Origin: DALYLB01 sp964468345
GTDB lineage: Bacteria > Acidobacteriota > Blastocatellia > RBC074
Length of the DNA: 64,000 nt
Reading direction: 5' to 3'
Assembly: GCA_964468345.1 (NCBI GenBank)
Contig: CAYXVZ010000003.1
Location: forward strand, 1-64,000
Numbering within the stretch: position 1 is the first letter of the stretch; each line of letters starts with the position of its first letter. Position numbers and translations under genes: made by a program. Positions 42,343-49,971 of the stretch are shown here, piece after piece. Below the pieces are notes generated by a model. The model searched no databases. It was not told the origin of the DNA and worked only from the letters and a program-made list of their open reading frames with translations.

Positions 42343-43698
42343 TCAGATCAAATCCCACGGTTTTCGCGCTTCGCGGCGAAGCAGCTTCGACGCCTCGGCA
42401 TCGCCCGCGAAGTCTTCTTTGGTTCCATCCCACACCAGCTTGCGGCCGGTTTTGAAGGCGATATTGCCGAGGTGCGCCACGGCGGTCGATCGATGGCCGA
42501 TCGTGATATCGGCCACGGGCGTTTGCCGGGAGCGCACGCATTCGATGAAGTTGCGCACGTGCAGATCCGTGGCGTCTTTCGATTGAACGCGGCGCGCCTG
42601 CGATCGATAAGCTTCGATGGGAGCCTTGATATCGAGGGAACCGTCTTTTTTCGGAATGGCCTTCGGTTCCGGGAATACCTCATAACCGATGCGGTCTGAG
42701 AGAAGCGTGCCGTTCGTGCCGTAATAGGCTTCGCCGTGCGGCCGGTCGATATCGCGGCGCATCGAATAATAGGCCATCCCCGGCGTTCGCACGCCCGTTC
42801 CCATTCCATTCAGATTGCAGGCCTCATAGCTCATTACGAATCCCGGATATTCATAGGTCGCCTGCAGAACATCGGGCATTTCGCCCCCGTCTTTCAGCGA
42901 GAACCGGCCGCCCGTTGCGCTGATTGTGCGCGGCGTGTCGGCCCCCATTACCTGATGGACCGTGTCGAAGCGGTGCGTGCCGAAGTCGGTGATTGTGCCG
43001 CCGGCATAGTCCCAGAACCAGCGATAGGTGCGCAGGAACCGCCGCTTATCGAAGGGACGGCTCGGCGCGGGGCCGAGATAGAAATCCCAGTCGAGTCCTT
43101 CGGGCACGGATGTTTTCTGGGAAGGGCCGATGCCGAAAGGCGTCAGATTGGTGAAATTCCAGACGCGCACAAAACGCACTTCGCCGATTTCGCCGGATTG
43201 AATAATTCGCTCGACTTCGCGGTAATGCGGGGCGGAACGGTGCTGCATGCCGGTCTGCACGATGCGATTGTGCTTTTTCGCCGCGGCAACCATGGCCTTG
43301 CCTTCATGGATGTTGTGCGCGAGCGGCTTTTCGACATAAACATCCTTGCCGGCCTGACAGGCCATCACCATCGCGATCGCGTGCCAGTGATCGGGTGTGG
43401 CAACGTGGACGGCATCGACTTCCTTGAGTTCGAGCAGCTTTCTGAAATCTCCCAGAACTTTTGCCTGCGGATTGAGCAGTTGCCTGGCGGCGTCTGCATT
43501 CGGAAGATACACATCGCAGCAGGCGCCGTATTCCGCTCCGGGCACATTGGCCATCAGGCGGGCGACTTCCTGGCCGCGGCCGCCGCAACCGATGAGTCCG
43601 ACAACGACGCGATCATTCGCGCCTAAAATACGACGGGCGGACAGGGCCGTCGTCGCCGTCGAAGCCGCGCTTTTTTGAATGAAGTCTCTTCGTCTCAT
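42343..43698 (-). CDS. Tat-exported Gfo/Idh/MocA family oxidoreductase
   Basis: A 451-residue NAD(P)-dependent sugar or polyol oxidoreductase. The N-terminus MRRRDFIQKSAASTATTAL fits a twin-arginine signal, so it is expected outside the cytoplasm. The Rossmann motif VGLIGCGGRGQEVARLM, the catalytic EKPLAHNIHEG (Lys in the EKP motif) and the substrate domain with GGTITDFGTHRFDTVHQVMG are intact. Its ATG overlaps the TGA of the upstream RraA-like gene by four bases (ATGA). Such exported family members retain the bound cofactor and act on sugars; the substrate is unknown. Confidence 0.86.
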   Translation of the reverse strand: MRRRDFIQKSAASTATTALSARRILGANDRVVVGLIGCGGRGQEVARLMANVPGAEYGACCDVYLPNADAARQLLNPQAKVLGDFRKLLELKEVDAVHVATPDHWHAIAMVMACQAGKDVYVEKPLAHNIHEGKAMVAAAKKHNRIVQTGMQHRSAPHYREVERIIQSGEIGEVRFVRVWNFTNLTPFGIGPSQKTSVPEGLDWDFYLGPAPSRPFDKRRFLRTYRWFWDYAGGTITDFGTHRFDTVHQVMGADTPRTISATGGRFSLKDGGEMPDVLQATYEYPGFVMSYEACNLNGMGTGVRTPGMAYYSMRRDIDRPHGEAYYGTNGTLLSDRIGYEVFPEPKAIPKKDGSLDIKAPIEAYRSQARRVQSKDATDLHVRNFIECVRSRQTPVADITIGHRSTAVAHLGNIAFKTGRKLVWDGTKEDFAGDAEASKLLRREARKPWDLI

Positions 43699-44483
43699 AT
43701 GCGGTTGAAGGTCTCGATCGCCTTTTGCAGCGATTTGAATTTTCGGATGAAGGGATACATCTTGATTTCACGCTCGTCGATTTCCTGCGCTTTTTTCAAT
43801 ACGGCTTCGGCGTGTTCCTGCGGGACGACCACAACGCCGTCTTCATTGGCGACGATGATATCGCCGGGACGCACGGTGACGCCGGCGCATTCGACCGGAA
43901 TATTGCGGGCGACGGTGGCATAGCGGCCCACGGCCGTCGAAGGGATCGCGGCGCGCGCATAAACGGTCAATCCCATATCGCGAAGGTCGCCGACATCCCG
44001 CACCGCGCCGTCAAGCACCATGCCCGCCATGCCGCGAACGACCGCGGCCGTTCCCATCAGGTTTCCCATGGCAGCCACATCGAGGGTGCCTTCCATGACG
44101 ATGACGCCGACCTCGCCGGGCTTTGCGTTATCGATCATCTCTACGGAGTGTTTGGTCGAGAGCGCAGGCGTCGCCTGCTCCGGCGCGGCCGGCCGCACCA
44201 GCGACGTCACCGCGCGGCCCACCATCATCGCTTTTCCCGGCAGAACATAGGGCCGCATATCGTGAGACATAAAGCCGCGTTTGCCGGTCACGAGATCGAC
44301 CGCATCGGCGACCGACGCCGCATAGGACTTTTTGAAAGCCGCAATCAGCGGATCTTCCGGGACCGCTTCTTTTCGGGCGCGCTGTTGAATGGCGCCCAGG
44401 CTGCCCAGGTTAAAGGCTGCAAGCGCGACCAGAAAGGGAAGTGAGAAGAGAATCGCCATTCGTCTGTTTCGGGGTCGTATCAT
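43695..44483 (-). CDS. RraA-like (HMG/CHA aldolase fold) protein with N-terminal signal
   Basis: A 262-residue member of the RraA / 4-hydroxy-4-methyl-2-oxoglutarate aldolase fold. The family core is clear: SYAASVADAVDLVTGKRG, VMEGTLDVAAMGNLMGTAAVVRGMAGMVLDGAVRDVGDLRDMGL (Gly-rich loop and Arg-Asp metal/substrate motif) and VRPGDIIVANEDGVVVVP. Unusually it starts with a basic-hydrophobic signal or anchor (RRMAILFSLPFLVALAAFNLGSLG). It lies 10 bases downstream of the DinB gene and overlaps the oxidoreductase gene. It may be an aldolase or decarboxylase acting in the periplasm; the RNase E inhibitor role of E. coli RraA is unlikely here. Confidence 0.78.
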   Translation of the reverse strand: MIRPRNRRMAILFSLPFLVALAAFNLGSLGAIQQRARKEAVPEDPLIAAFKKSYAASVADAVDLVTGKRGFMSHDMRPYVLPGKAMMVGRAVTSLVRPAAPEQATPALSTKHSVEMIDNAKPGEVGVIVMEGTLDVAAMGNLMGTAAVVRGMAGMVLDGAVRDVGDLRDMGLTVYARAAIPSTAVGRYATVARNIPVECAGVTVRPGDIIVANEDGVVVVPQEHAEAVLKKAQEIDEREIKMYPFIRKFKSLQKAIETFNRI

Positions 44484-44493
44484 CGATGCTCCT

Positions 44494-45039
44494 TTACGCT
44501 GGATATCCCGGCGATTGCTTGATCGCTTCGATCTGCAGACGGTGCCGATCCTGATGCTCGCCGAGCAGGATCATCCATCGATAGGCGCTGATGTCACCAA
44601 ATGCGGGATGTGGAAACGTTTCTTCCATCAAATCCGTGGCTTCGATGCGAGGGCGCAGTTCATCAAATCCCTTTAGCACCGCCAGCATGCGGGCCATGGC
44701 CGATTCGATCGAGACGCCGCCCTGCGGTTTGACACGATCGGGCGCGGAAAATTTGATTTCATTCTGCTTTCCGTCTTCCTGCAGAGAGGTCGGGCCCAGA
44801 TTGAATTCCGTTCGCGCCGGCCGGCCCGCTGCCTCCGCCTGTTTGAGCAATTTGTTTGTGATGCGCAGAAAACCATCGTTGACGATGCTCACGTGCTCCA
44901 CGATTTCCGCAATGGTCCATCGATCCTCTGCGGTTCGAAAGCCGCCCTGGGCTTCACTGAGGCCCGCCACGGCCGCGGCAAATCGTTCCTGCGCCGCTTC
45001 ATTCGCGGCAAAAATATCTCCCAGACTGGTGTAATTCAT
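44494..45039 (-). CDS. DinB-family protein
   Basis: A 181-residue four-helix-bundle protein of the DinB/YfiT superfamily. The pattern RWTIAEIVEHVSIVNDGFLR (first metal His) and the C-terminal MILLGEHQDRHRLQIEAIK (EHQDRHR, two metal His) are typical of thiol-dependent metalloenzymes of this group. The function is unknown. AAAGGAG lies upstream of ATG 45039; the frame stays open to 45576 but that part is antisense to a TPR gene. It is the first gene of the operon continuing to 40682. Confidence 0.8.
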   Translation of the reverse strand: MNYTSLGDIFAANEAAQERFAAAVAGLSEAQGGFRTAEDRWTIAEIVEHVSIVNDGFLRITNKLLKQAEAAGRPARTEFNLGPTSLQEDGKQNEIKFSAPDRVKPQGGVSIESAMARMLAVLKGFDELRPRIEATDLMEETFPHPAFGDISAYRWMILLGEHQDRHRLQIEAIKQSPGYPA

Positions 45040-45142
45040 GAATGCTCCTTTGGTGGTGGTGACCTGCGTAGTGTAATCAGCTTCGCAAAAAATGAGAATA
45101 GAAAGGGGGTAGGAAATCAAAAGGCAAAGGGCAAAAATCGAT

Positions 45143-45180
45143 AAGGCAAAAATAGAAGGCCCATGTTCTATTTTTGCCTT
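45143..45180 (-). terminator. 15-bp hairpin downstream of the TPR gene
   Basis: AAGGCAAAAATAGAA (45143-45157) pairs with TTCTATTTTTGCCTT (45166-45180) around an 8-base loop. It follows the TPR gene (ends 45221) on the minus strand and lies upstream of the DinB operon. Partial extra copies of AAGGCAAA (45120-45135) adjoin it. It probably separates the two transcripts. Confidence 0.6.
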
Positions 45181-45220
45181 TCGATGTTTCCAAATTTCAA
45201 AACTCAAACTTGAAATTCTC

Positions 45221-45928
45221 TCACTCGATCCGCAGCCGCTCTCCGGGAGTATTTTCGACGGGTTTGAGCTGTGCGATGACGCGGCCGGCGTCGCCGTCGC
45301 GAATTTTGTTGCATTGCGCAAGGTTTTCCGCGGCAACCGGGAAGCGCCCGCGCGCCTGCTGCAATGCGGATTCGAATTCCTGCATGGCCTTATCGATCTC
45401 TCCGTGAATCGCAAATATAACGCCGAGGTTGTTATGCGAAGCGGGGTGGCGGCCTTTCGATTGTCGAAGGGCTTTCCGGTACTGCTCGGTTGCCGCATCG
45501 AGATCGCCTGCCCGTTGCGATTCGAGGGCAAGCTCGAATGTGGCTTCCATGTGCTGGCCCTTTGCCGCCAGCGCAAACGCCTCGCGAGCCTGCTGAAAGT
45601 TTTTCAGCGATCGATACGCAAGGCCCAGGGCATAGGCCGCCGCGGGATAATTCCCCTGGCGAAGTCCGATTGCCGGTTTATATGCATCGACCGCTTCTTG
45701 AAATCGTCCCTGCCGGAAACGGCAGATGCCGATATTGAAATGCGCGCGCGCCTGATGCTCTGACGGCCAGCCGAGAATCGATCTGTATTCGAAGATCGCC
45801 ATTTCATAGCGACCCTGTTGGAAATGGCTGTTTCCGCGCTCGAACGCCTGTTGGATCTCATCCGACTGACCAAGCGCGGGGACGTGAACCAATATAAAAA
45901 ACGCGACAGCGAAGACGATTTTAAACAC
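45221..45928 (-). CDS. exported TPR protein
   Basis: A 235-residue protein with a signal peptide (KIVFAVAFFILVHVPALGQ) and about five tetratricopeptide repeats (FERGNSHFQQGRYEMAIFEYRSIL, ALGLAYRSLKNFQQAREAFALAA, LESQRAGDLDAATEQYRKAL, NNLGVIFAIHGEIDKAMQEFESAL). It is a periplasmic scaffold of unknown partner. The start is GTG at 45928, preceded by AAGGAGGGAG at ideal spacing. It stands alone, with a palindrome-rich gap on its upstream side. Confidence 0.8.
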   Translation of the reverse strand: MFKIVFAVAFFILVHVPALGQSDEIQQAFERGNSHFQQGRYEMAIFEYRSILGWPSEHQARAHFNIGICRFRQGRFQEAVDAYKPAIGLRQGNYPAAAYALGLAYRSLKNFQQAREAFALAAKGQHMEATFELALESQRAGDLDAATEQYRKALRQSKGRHPASHNNLGVIFAIHGEIDKAMQEFESALQQARGRFPVAAENLAQCNKIRDGDAGRVIAQLKPVENTPGERLRIE

Positions 45929-46008
45929 ACTCCCTCCTTCTCGGCAGTTTCCTTGCCGTTGTTATCTTCGGATTCACAATGGTTTTTTGAGCAAGCGGGA
46001 AAGGACAA

Positions 46009-46086
46009 ACCACGCGGAAACGAAGAGCAGGAAGAAGCGAAAACTGCTGCAGGTGCCGTTCTTCGTGTTCTTCGTTTCTTCGTGGT
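46009..46086. repeat. CACGAAG-type inverted repeat (28-base arms)
   Basis: 46009-46036 pairs with 46059-46086 at 24 of 28 positions. The right arm has the family sequence ACCACGAAGAAACGAAGAACACGAAG in complement. It lies in the 345-base gap 45929-46274, which also holds a second palindrome and no gene I can support. Confidence 0.75.
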
Positions 46087-46165
46087 TTATGCTTCGTCGC
46101 AAGATTATTGGGCCCGATTTAGATCGGATTTCATTTGCGCGTATGGAATTTCCGAGAATTTTTTT

Positions 46166-46247
46166 GCCACGAATAAGCACGAATGAACGCCAATGAACTG
46201 CAGAACCGGCATGGCGATATTCGTGCTTATTCGTGTGAATTCGTGGC
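46166..46247. repeat. CACGAAT-type inverted repeat
   Basis: GCCACGAATAAGCACGAAT (from 46166) is mirrored by ATTCGTGCTTATTCGTG ... ATTCGTGGC (to 46247), and the right arm holds one extra CACGAAT unit. It is the CACGAATAAG variant of the dispersed palindrome family and lies 27 bases from the end of the small minus-strand gene that follows. Confidence 0.75.
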
Positions 46248-46274
46248 TGACCATACACGCAACTGCAAACCGAT

Positions 46275-46715
46275 CTAGGACCGCAGTTCGGGCAGTTTCG
46301 CCCAGCGTGCGAACAGCTTTCGCCGGTTCGTCAGGATCTCATCTATCTGTGGAATCCTGGTGACCAGTTGTTCGAGATGCGTGAGATAGGCGGGTTCCTG
46401 GAACAGTTCCCGCACGTCGCCGAGATGCGGTTCGATGACGGCGAAAACGGCGATGTGCTCGGTATTCGCATCGAAGAACATTTTCTCGTCGATGCCTCCA
46501 TTGAGAACGAAGGAGGCGGCCATATCCCAGTACGACGTGATCATTCGATAGGAACGGCTTTCCTCAAGCCCGCTGAGCATCAGGCCGGCGATCTCTTTCG
46601 CGTTTTTCGGCTGAAACCGCGTGAAGTACCAATCCCGCGCCTCGCGCATCCGCGGTTCGCGGCGAAGCTCATAGAGTTTGAGAATCAATTCGACATCGGC
46701 TTGTTTGCTGTTCAA
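46275..46715 (-). CDS. hypothetical DUF4760-like protein, 146 aa
   Basis: A small, mostly helical protein without signal or membrane segment; I cannot name a function. Visible features are LKLYELRREPRMREARDWYFTRF near the start, SYRMITSYWDMAASFVLNGGIDEKMFF in the middle and LEQLVTRIPQIDEILTNRRKLFARW near the end, a layout resembling DUF4760-type proteins. The start is taken as TTG 46715, because GGGAGG lies just upstream. The frame is open to 46826, but that extension would translate a hairpin and the terminator of the upstream gene. Confidence 0.65.
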   Translation of the reverse strand: MNSKQADVELILKLYELRREPRMREARDWYFTRFQPKNAKEIAGLMLSGLEESRSYRMITSYWDMAASFVLNGGIDEKMFFDANTEHIAVFAVIEPHLGDVRELFQEPAYLTHLEQLVTRIPQIDEILTNRRKLFARWAKLPELRS

Positions 46716-46734
46716 GATGTCCTCCCTTTCGTTT

Positions 46735-46760
46735 GTCGTACCGCCGGAAGGCGGTACGAC
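46735..46760. other. 11-bp hairpin with GGAA tetraloop
   Basis: GTCGTACCGCC (46735-46745) pairs with GGCGGTACGAC (46750-46760) around a GGAA loop, a GNRA-type tetraloop on the plus-strand RNA. It lies between the AraC gene terminator and the TTG start of the small minus-strand gene. PPSGG-coding hairpins of this kind are common REP-like elements; a short related CCGCCTGACGGCGG is at 30112-30125. Confidence 0.6.
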
Positions 46761-46774
46761 GAGCAGGAATATAT

Positions 46775-46819
46775 AAAAAAAGCGGCTCATCCGTCTTTCG
46801 GCGGATTGCCGCTTTTTTT
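46775..46819 (-). terminator. Rho-independent terminator of the AraC regulator gene
   Basis: AAAAAAAGCGGC (46775-46786) pairs with GCCGCTTTTTTT (46808-46819), with an inner ATCCG/CGGAT stem. Read on the minus strand it ends in a run of seven Ts, 26 bases past the stop of the AraC-type gene. It is the strongest intrinsic terminator in the window. Confidence 0.9.
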
Positions 46820-46844
46820 CTCTCATTGCGCAAATGTTCTGAAA

Positions 46845-47741
46845 TCAGCGTTGCCGCGAGGTCCGCCAGGCTTTGGGCGTCATATCCGTGTATTTTCGGA
46901 ATAATGTCGTGAAATGGCTTTGATTCTTGAAGCCCACGCGCAGGGCGATTTCAGAGAGGGGAAGGTCGGAAGTATGCAAAAGCAGTTTGGCTCTTTCGAC
47001 TCTTCGTTCCATCAAGAATTGAATGGGAGGCATACCGACGGACTGTTTGAACGATCGCGCAAAGTGATAGGGGCTCAGGTCGGCTTCCCGGGCCAGGGTG
47101 GCCAGTTCGAGATCCTGGTCGAGGTTTTCTTCAATGAATTCGGTCACGCGCCGCAATTTATTCTGCGGCAGGCCGCCGAATGCCAGATCCGGCACGAGCG
47201 CATCCGTCGAATAATGCCGCATCAGATGAACGACCAGCGCATTGACCAGGGACTCGGCATAAAGCTTTCCGGCCGGCTGCTCGGACGCAAGCTCATCGGC
47301 CAGGGCGTGTGCGATCGAGCGAACCAGCGGATCGCGCGGGCCGCAAGAGAGAACCAGATTTGCCTCCTGATTCGCTTCGAAATCGACCGTCGCGCGCCGC
47401 AGGAAGTCCTCTGTGAAATAGACGCAAAGATATTCGAGCTCTTCCTTCCAATGCGCGGAATAGGTCGCCCCGATCGGCGTGACGCTGATCTCGCCGACCG
47501 TGCGACGGCGGGGAACGACCGCGCCATTCGATTCGCGCCCCTCGATCGTGACCGCGCCGCTCAAGGGAACGAAAACGTCATTGGTGCGGGATGTGCGAAC
47601 CGGGATCTGGCCGGGCAGGACGCGATAATGCCCGATCTTCACACCTTCCCAGCGGGTCGATCGCTCGAATACTTTTTCCACCGAAACCAGCGAGGCTCGC
47701 TCGAGCCTCGCTTCATCCAACAGTCGCTTCGCAGTCGCCAT
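46845..47741 (-). CDS. AraC-family transcriptional regulator
   Basis: A 298-residue DNA-binding regulator. The N-terminal about 180 residues form a cupin-like sensing domain (FVPLSGAVTIEGRES, VTPIGATYSAHW). The C-terminal about 100 residues hold the two helix-turn-helix units: LELATLAREADLSPYHFARSFKQSVGMPP and LPLSEIALRVGFKNQSHFTTLFRKYTDMTPKAWR, with the family signature near the end. The ligand and targets are unknown. AGGAAG lies upstream of ATG 47741. Its promoter region contains a striking array of 10-bp repeats, and it has its own terminator. Confidence 0.9.
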   Translation of the reverse strand: MATAKRLLDEARLERASLVSVEKVFERSTRWEGVKIGHYRVLPGQIPVRTSRTNDVFVPLSGAVTIEGRESNGAVVPRRRTVGEISVTPIGATYSAHWKEELEYLCVYFTEDFLRRATVDFEANQEANLVLSCGPRDPLVRSIAHALADELASEQPAGKLYAESLVNALVVHLMRHYSTDALVPDLAFGGLPQNKLRRVTEFIEENLDQDLELATLAREADLSPYHFARSFKQSVGMPPIQFLMERRVERAKLLLHTSDLPLSEIALRVGFKNQSHFTTLFRKYTDMTPKAWRTSRQR

Positions 47742-47784
47742 GATACTTCCTTTCGAATTTCGATTCTGGCAACGGGGGAAGGAA

Positions 47785-47938
47785 GGTCTGGAGAGTCTCG
47801 AAAAGTCTTGGGAAGTCTAGAGAAGTCTATCTAGCGAGTTTTTGAGTACATTGGCATAAGAGACTTCTCTAGACTTTCCGAGACTTCTCTAGACTTCTCT
47901 AGACTTCCCTAGATTTCCCGAGACTTCCCCAGACTTTA
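47785..47938. repeat. inverted array of 10-bp repeats (AGACTTCTCT type)
   Basis: From 47861 to 47938 about eight copies of a 10-base unit of type AGACTTCYCT follow head to tail with exact 10-base phase. From about 47785 to 47830 about five copies of the same unit run in the opposite orientation (AGTCTAGAGA type). A 30-base spacer separates the halves. The block fills the gap between the AraC gene start and the end of the DMT-like gene, and the last copy overlaps that gene's stop codon. A 10-bp phase equals one helical turn. Confidence 0.85.
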
Positions 47939-48391
47939 GGACTGCGGCCGGAAATACAGCACCAGGCTTGCCCCGGCCACGACCAGCAGCATGCCGACAA
48001 AGAGCAGGGGATTGACCGTATTCTTCGGCGGATGAAGGTACATCGTCACCAGAACATTGATGACAGGCGCGCCGCCGAAAACCAGCGGCATGACATAATT
48101 CGGAACGCCGCCCGATTTAAAGGCCCAGATGATGCAGGCGGCCCCAATCGCGCCGAGCGCACCGGCGACGGTTGCGGTCGTGGTCCCGACTGAGTTGAAG
48201 CCGGCCAGGCTTAATTGATTCTGCGATGCCAGGCCCGCGACGGGAACGAGCACCCCGATCAGAAAGTATGCTACGCCGACGCAGAGCAGTGCGCGCAGCG
48301 GATTGCCGAGTTTAGCTTGTCCCTGATGCAGCATTGCACCGTACACTCCCCATGAAAGCGCCGCGCCGATAGCAAAGATTGCCCACATCAT
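47936..48391 (-). CDS. DMT/EamA-like integral membrane protein
   Basis: A 151-residue protein with about five membrane helices (MWAIFAIGAALSWGVYGAML, LLCVGVAYFLIGVLVPVAGL, ATVAGALGAIGAACIIWAF, YVMPLVFGGAPVINVLVTMYL, LLFVGMLLVVAGASLVLYF). It corresponds in size and pattern to one half of a drug/metabolite transporter, so it may work as a dimer. AAGGAGAG before ATG 48391 fixes the start. It follows the PQQ-propeller genes by 48 bases. Substrate unknown. Confidence 0.75.
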   Translation of the reverse strand: MMWAIFAIGAALSWGVYGAMLHQGQAKLGNPLRALLCVGVAYFLIGVLVPVAGLASQNQLSLAGFNSVGTTTATVAGALGAIGAACIIWAFKSGGVPNYVMPLVFGGAPVINVLVTMYLHPPKNTVNPLLFVGMLLVVAGASLVLYFRPQS

Positions 48392-48439
48392 AGAGCCTTT
48401 TCTCTCCTTGGTAGTCATAGATGATTTGATCCCAATAAA

Positions 48440-49933
48440 TCAGTTTGTAGTGGTTTGTTCCAGCTTTCCGAAACAGTAAAGCATACTGCGGGTGCGAAGG
48501 TAAATCCTTCCCCTTGCAATTGCGGGCGTTGCGTGGCTTGGATCGTCGAAGCGGTTAATCGCCAGGACTTCCCAGGAGCCGCCGGCTTTGAGCACCGTGA
48601 GGGTTCCTTCTTCGCTCAGCGCATAGATTTTGCCGTCGGCAGCCACGGGCGAGGAATAATAATCGCCCGGCGCATCGCGCAGCCGCCCTTGCCGCAACAC
48701 CGCGCCCGTCCTGGCATCGAGGGAGGTCAGAATGCCGCCCTCTTTCATCATATAAACGACATCCTGATACAACAGCGGCGAAGGCGTGTTGGGAAGGGCT
48801 TTCTGGTATTTCCACATGAAGTGGGATTCGGTCACATCGCCGCGCATCTCGCCCGTGCGGTCGATGCGATAGGTGAGAATTCCGTTCTGTACGGAGCGCT
48901 TGGCGCGATAGGCATTCCAGTCACGGGCATTCATGGCATCGTCTCGATCGAGATCCAGATTCGACCAGTCGCGCGTGATTTTTTCCTCCGGGATTTCCGC
49001 CTTTGCGAGTTTGCCGTCGCCATTCGCGTCGTATCTCTTCAGGGCGTCTTCGAACGAAATAATTTCCTCCTGCTGGCCCGGATCGGCGCCGCCCGCCCAT
49101 CCCAAAATATGCAGCGTATCGCGTCCGAGCACCGGCGTCGGTTTGATCTGCCAGGTCAGGCCGCGGATGAACCAGACCTCCTTTCCGGTGGCGACATCAT
49201 ACGCCGATAAACGAAGCGAGCCTGCCACCAGCGCTTGCAGGCCGCCTTTGGCGGGCTCAAAGAGAATCGGCGTCGAGAAGCCCCGCGTTGCATCGGGCCG
49301 CTCGACCCGCCATTTGATTTTTCCACTGTTGCGATCGAGGGCAAGAAAGAACGATCCAGTTTCGGAATCGCAGTTTTGCAACAGGACATCTCCAGCCAGC
49401 ACGGGCGAAGCTCCCATGCCGAAAGGATTGTTGAAGGGACCGAGCGGCAACCGCCATCGCTCTTTGCCGTCGCGGTCGAAAGAGATCAACCCGAAATCCG
49501 TGAAAAAAGCATAGACGTTTTTCCCGTCCGTCACCGGGCTGGGGCTGGCCGGGGAATTTGACTTGTGGAATTCCTGCGTCCTCGCTTTCGGGATCTCGCG
49601 TTTCCAGACGACTTTGCCGTTGGCTCGGTCCAGGCATAGAACCAGCAGCTTTTCCTTGCCCTCATACGCGGTCACGAAAATGCGATCGCCTGCGAGCACG
49701 GGCGAAGAATGTCCGGGCGGCAGCGGCGTTTTCCAGACGACATTCTGATTCGGGCCGAATTGCACTGGCAGGTCTTTTTCGTTCGAGACCCCGGATGAAT
49801 TCGGCCCGCGAAACTGCGCCCACTCGTCATCGCTTGCCGAAGCGCGCACCGATATCGTCAGCATGCTGAGCGAGAAAAAGCCCGCCAGCAAAAGAGCCGG
49901 CAAATGTGCCGACAAGAGAGAAGGACCTCGCAT
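48440..49933 (-). CDS. exported PQQ-like propeller protein with EF-hands (copy 2)
   Basis: A 497-residue exported protein: signal peptide (LLLAGFFSLSMLTISVRASA), then PQQ-type (BamB-like) beta-propeller blades with repeated GKVVWKREI, GKERWRLPL and GKIKWRVER strands. Between blades sits an EF-hand pair with YDANGDGKLAKAEI (canonical calcium loop) and LDLDRDDAMNARDW. The entry WAQFRGPNSSGVS is typical of this Planctomycete/Acidobacteria family. Whether PQQ is bound or the fold is only structural is not clear. It is 38 bases downstream of a close paralog. Confidence 0.82.
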   Translation of the reverse strand: MRGPSLLSAHLPALLLAGFFSLSMLTISVRASASDDEWAQFRGPNSSGVSNEKDLPVQFGPNQNVVWKTPLPPGHSSPVLAGDRIFVTAYEGKEKLLVLCLDRANGKVVWKREIPKARTQEFHKSNSPASPSPVTDGKNVYAFFTDFGLISFDRDGKERWRLPLGPFNNPFGMGASPVLAGDVLLQNCDSETGSFFLALDRNSGKIKWRVERPDATRGFSTPILFEPAKGGLQALVAGSLRLSAYDVATGKEVWFIRGLTWQIKPTPVLGRDTLHILGWAGGADPGQQEEIISFEDALKRYDANGDGKLAKAEIPEEKITRDWSNLDLDRDDAMNARDWNAYRAKRSVQNGILTYRIDRTGEMRGDVTESHFMWKYQKALPNTPSPLLYQDVVYMMKEGGILTSLDARTGAVLRQGRLRDAPGDYYSSPVAADGKIYALSEEGTLTVLKAGGSWEVLAINRFDDPSHATPAIARGRIYLRTRSMLYCFGKLEQTTTN

Positions 49934-49971
49934 CGGATTCTCCTGTTGCTCTCCCGTGATTGCGGGAAAGC

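Noticed and set aside
44494..45576. 360-residue form of the DinB-like protein
   Set aside because: The extra 179 residues lie antisense to the TPR gene and upstream of a perfect ribosome binding site at ATG 45039.
47861..47938. CRISPR-like regular repeats
   Set aside because: The unit is 10 bases with no unique spacers, and there are no cas genes.
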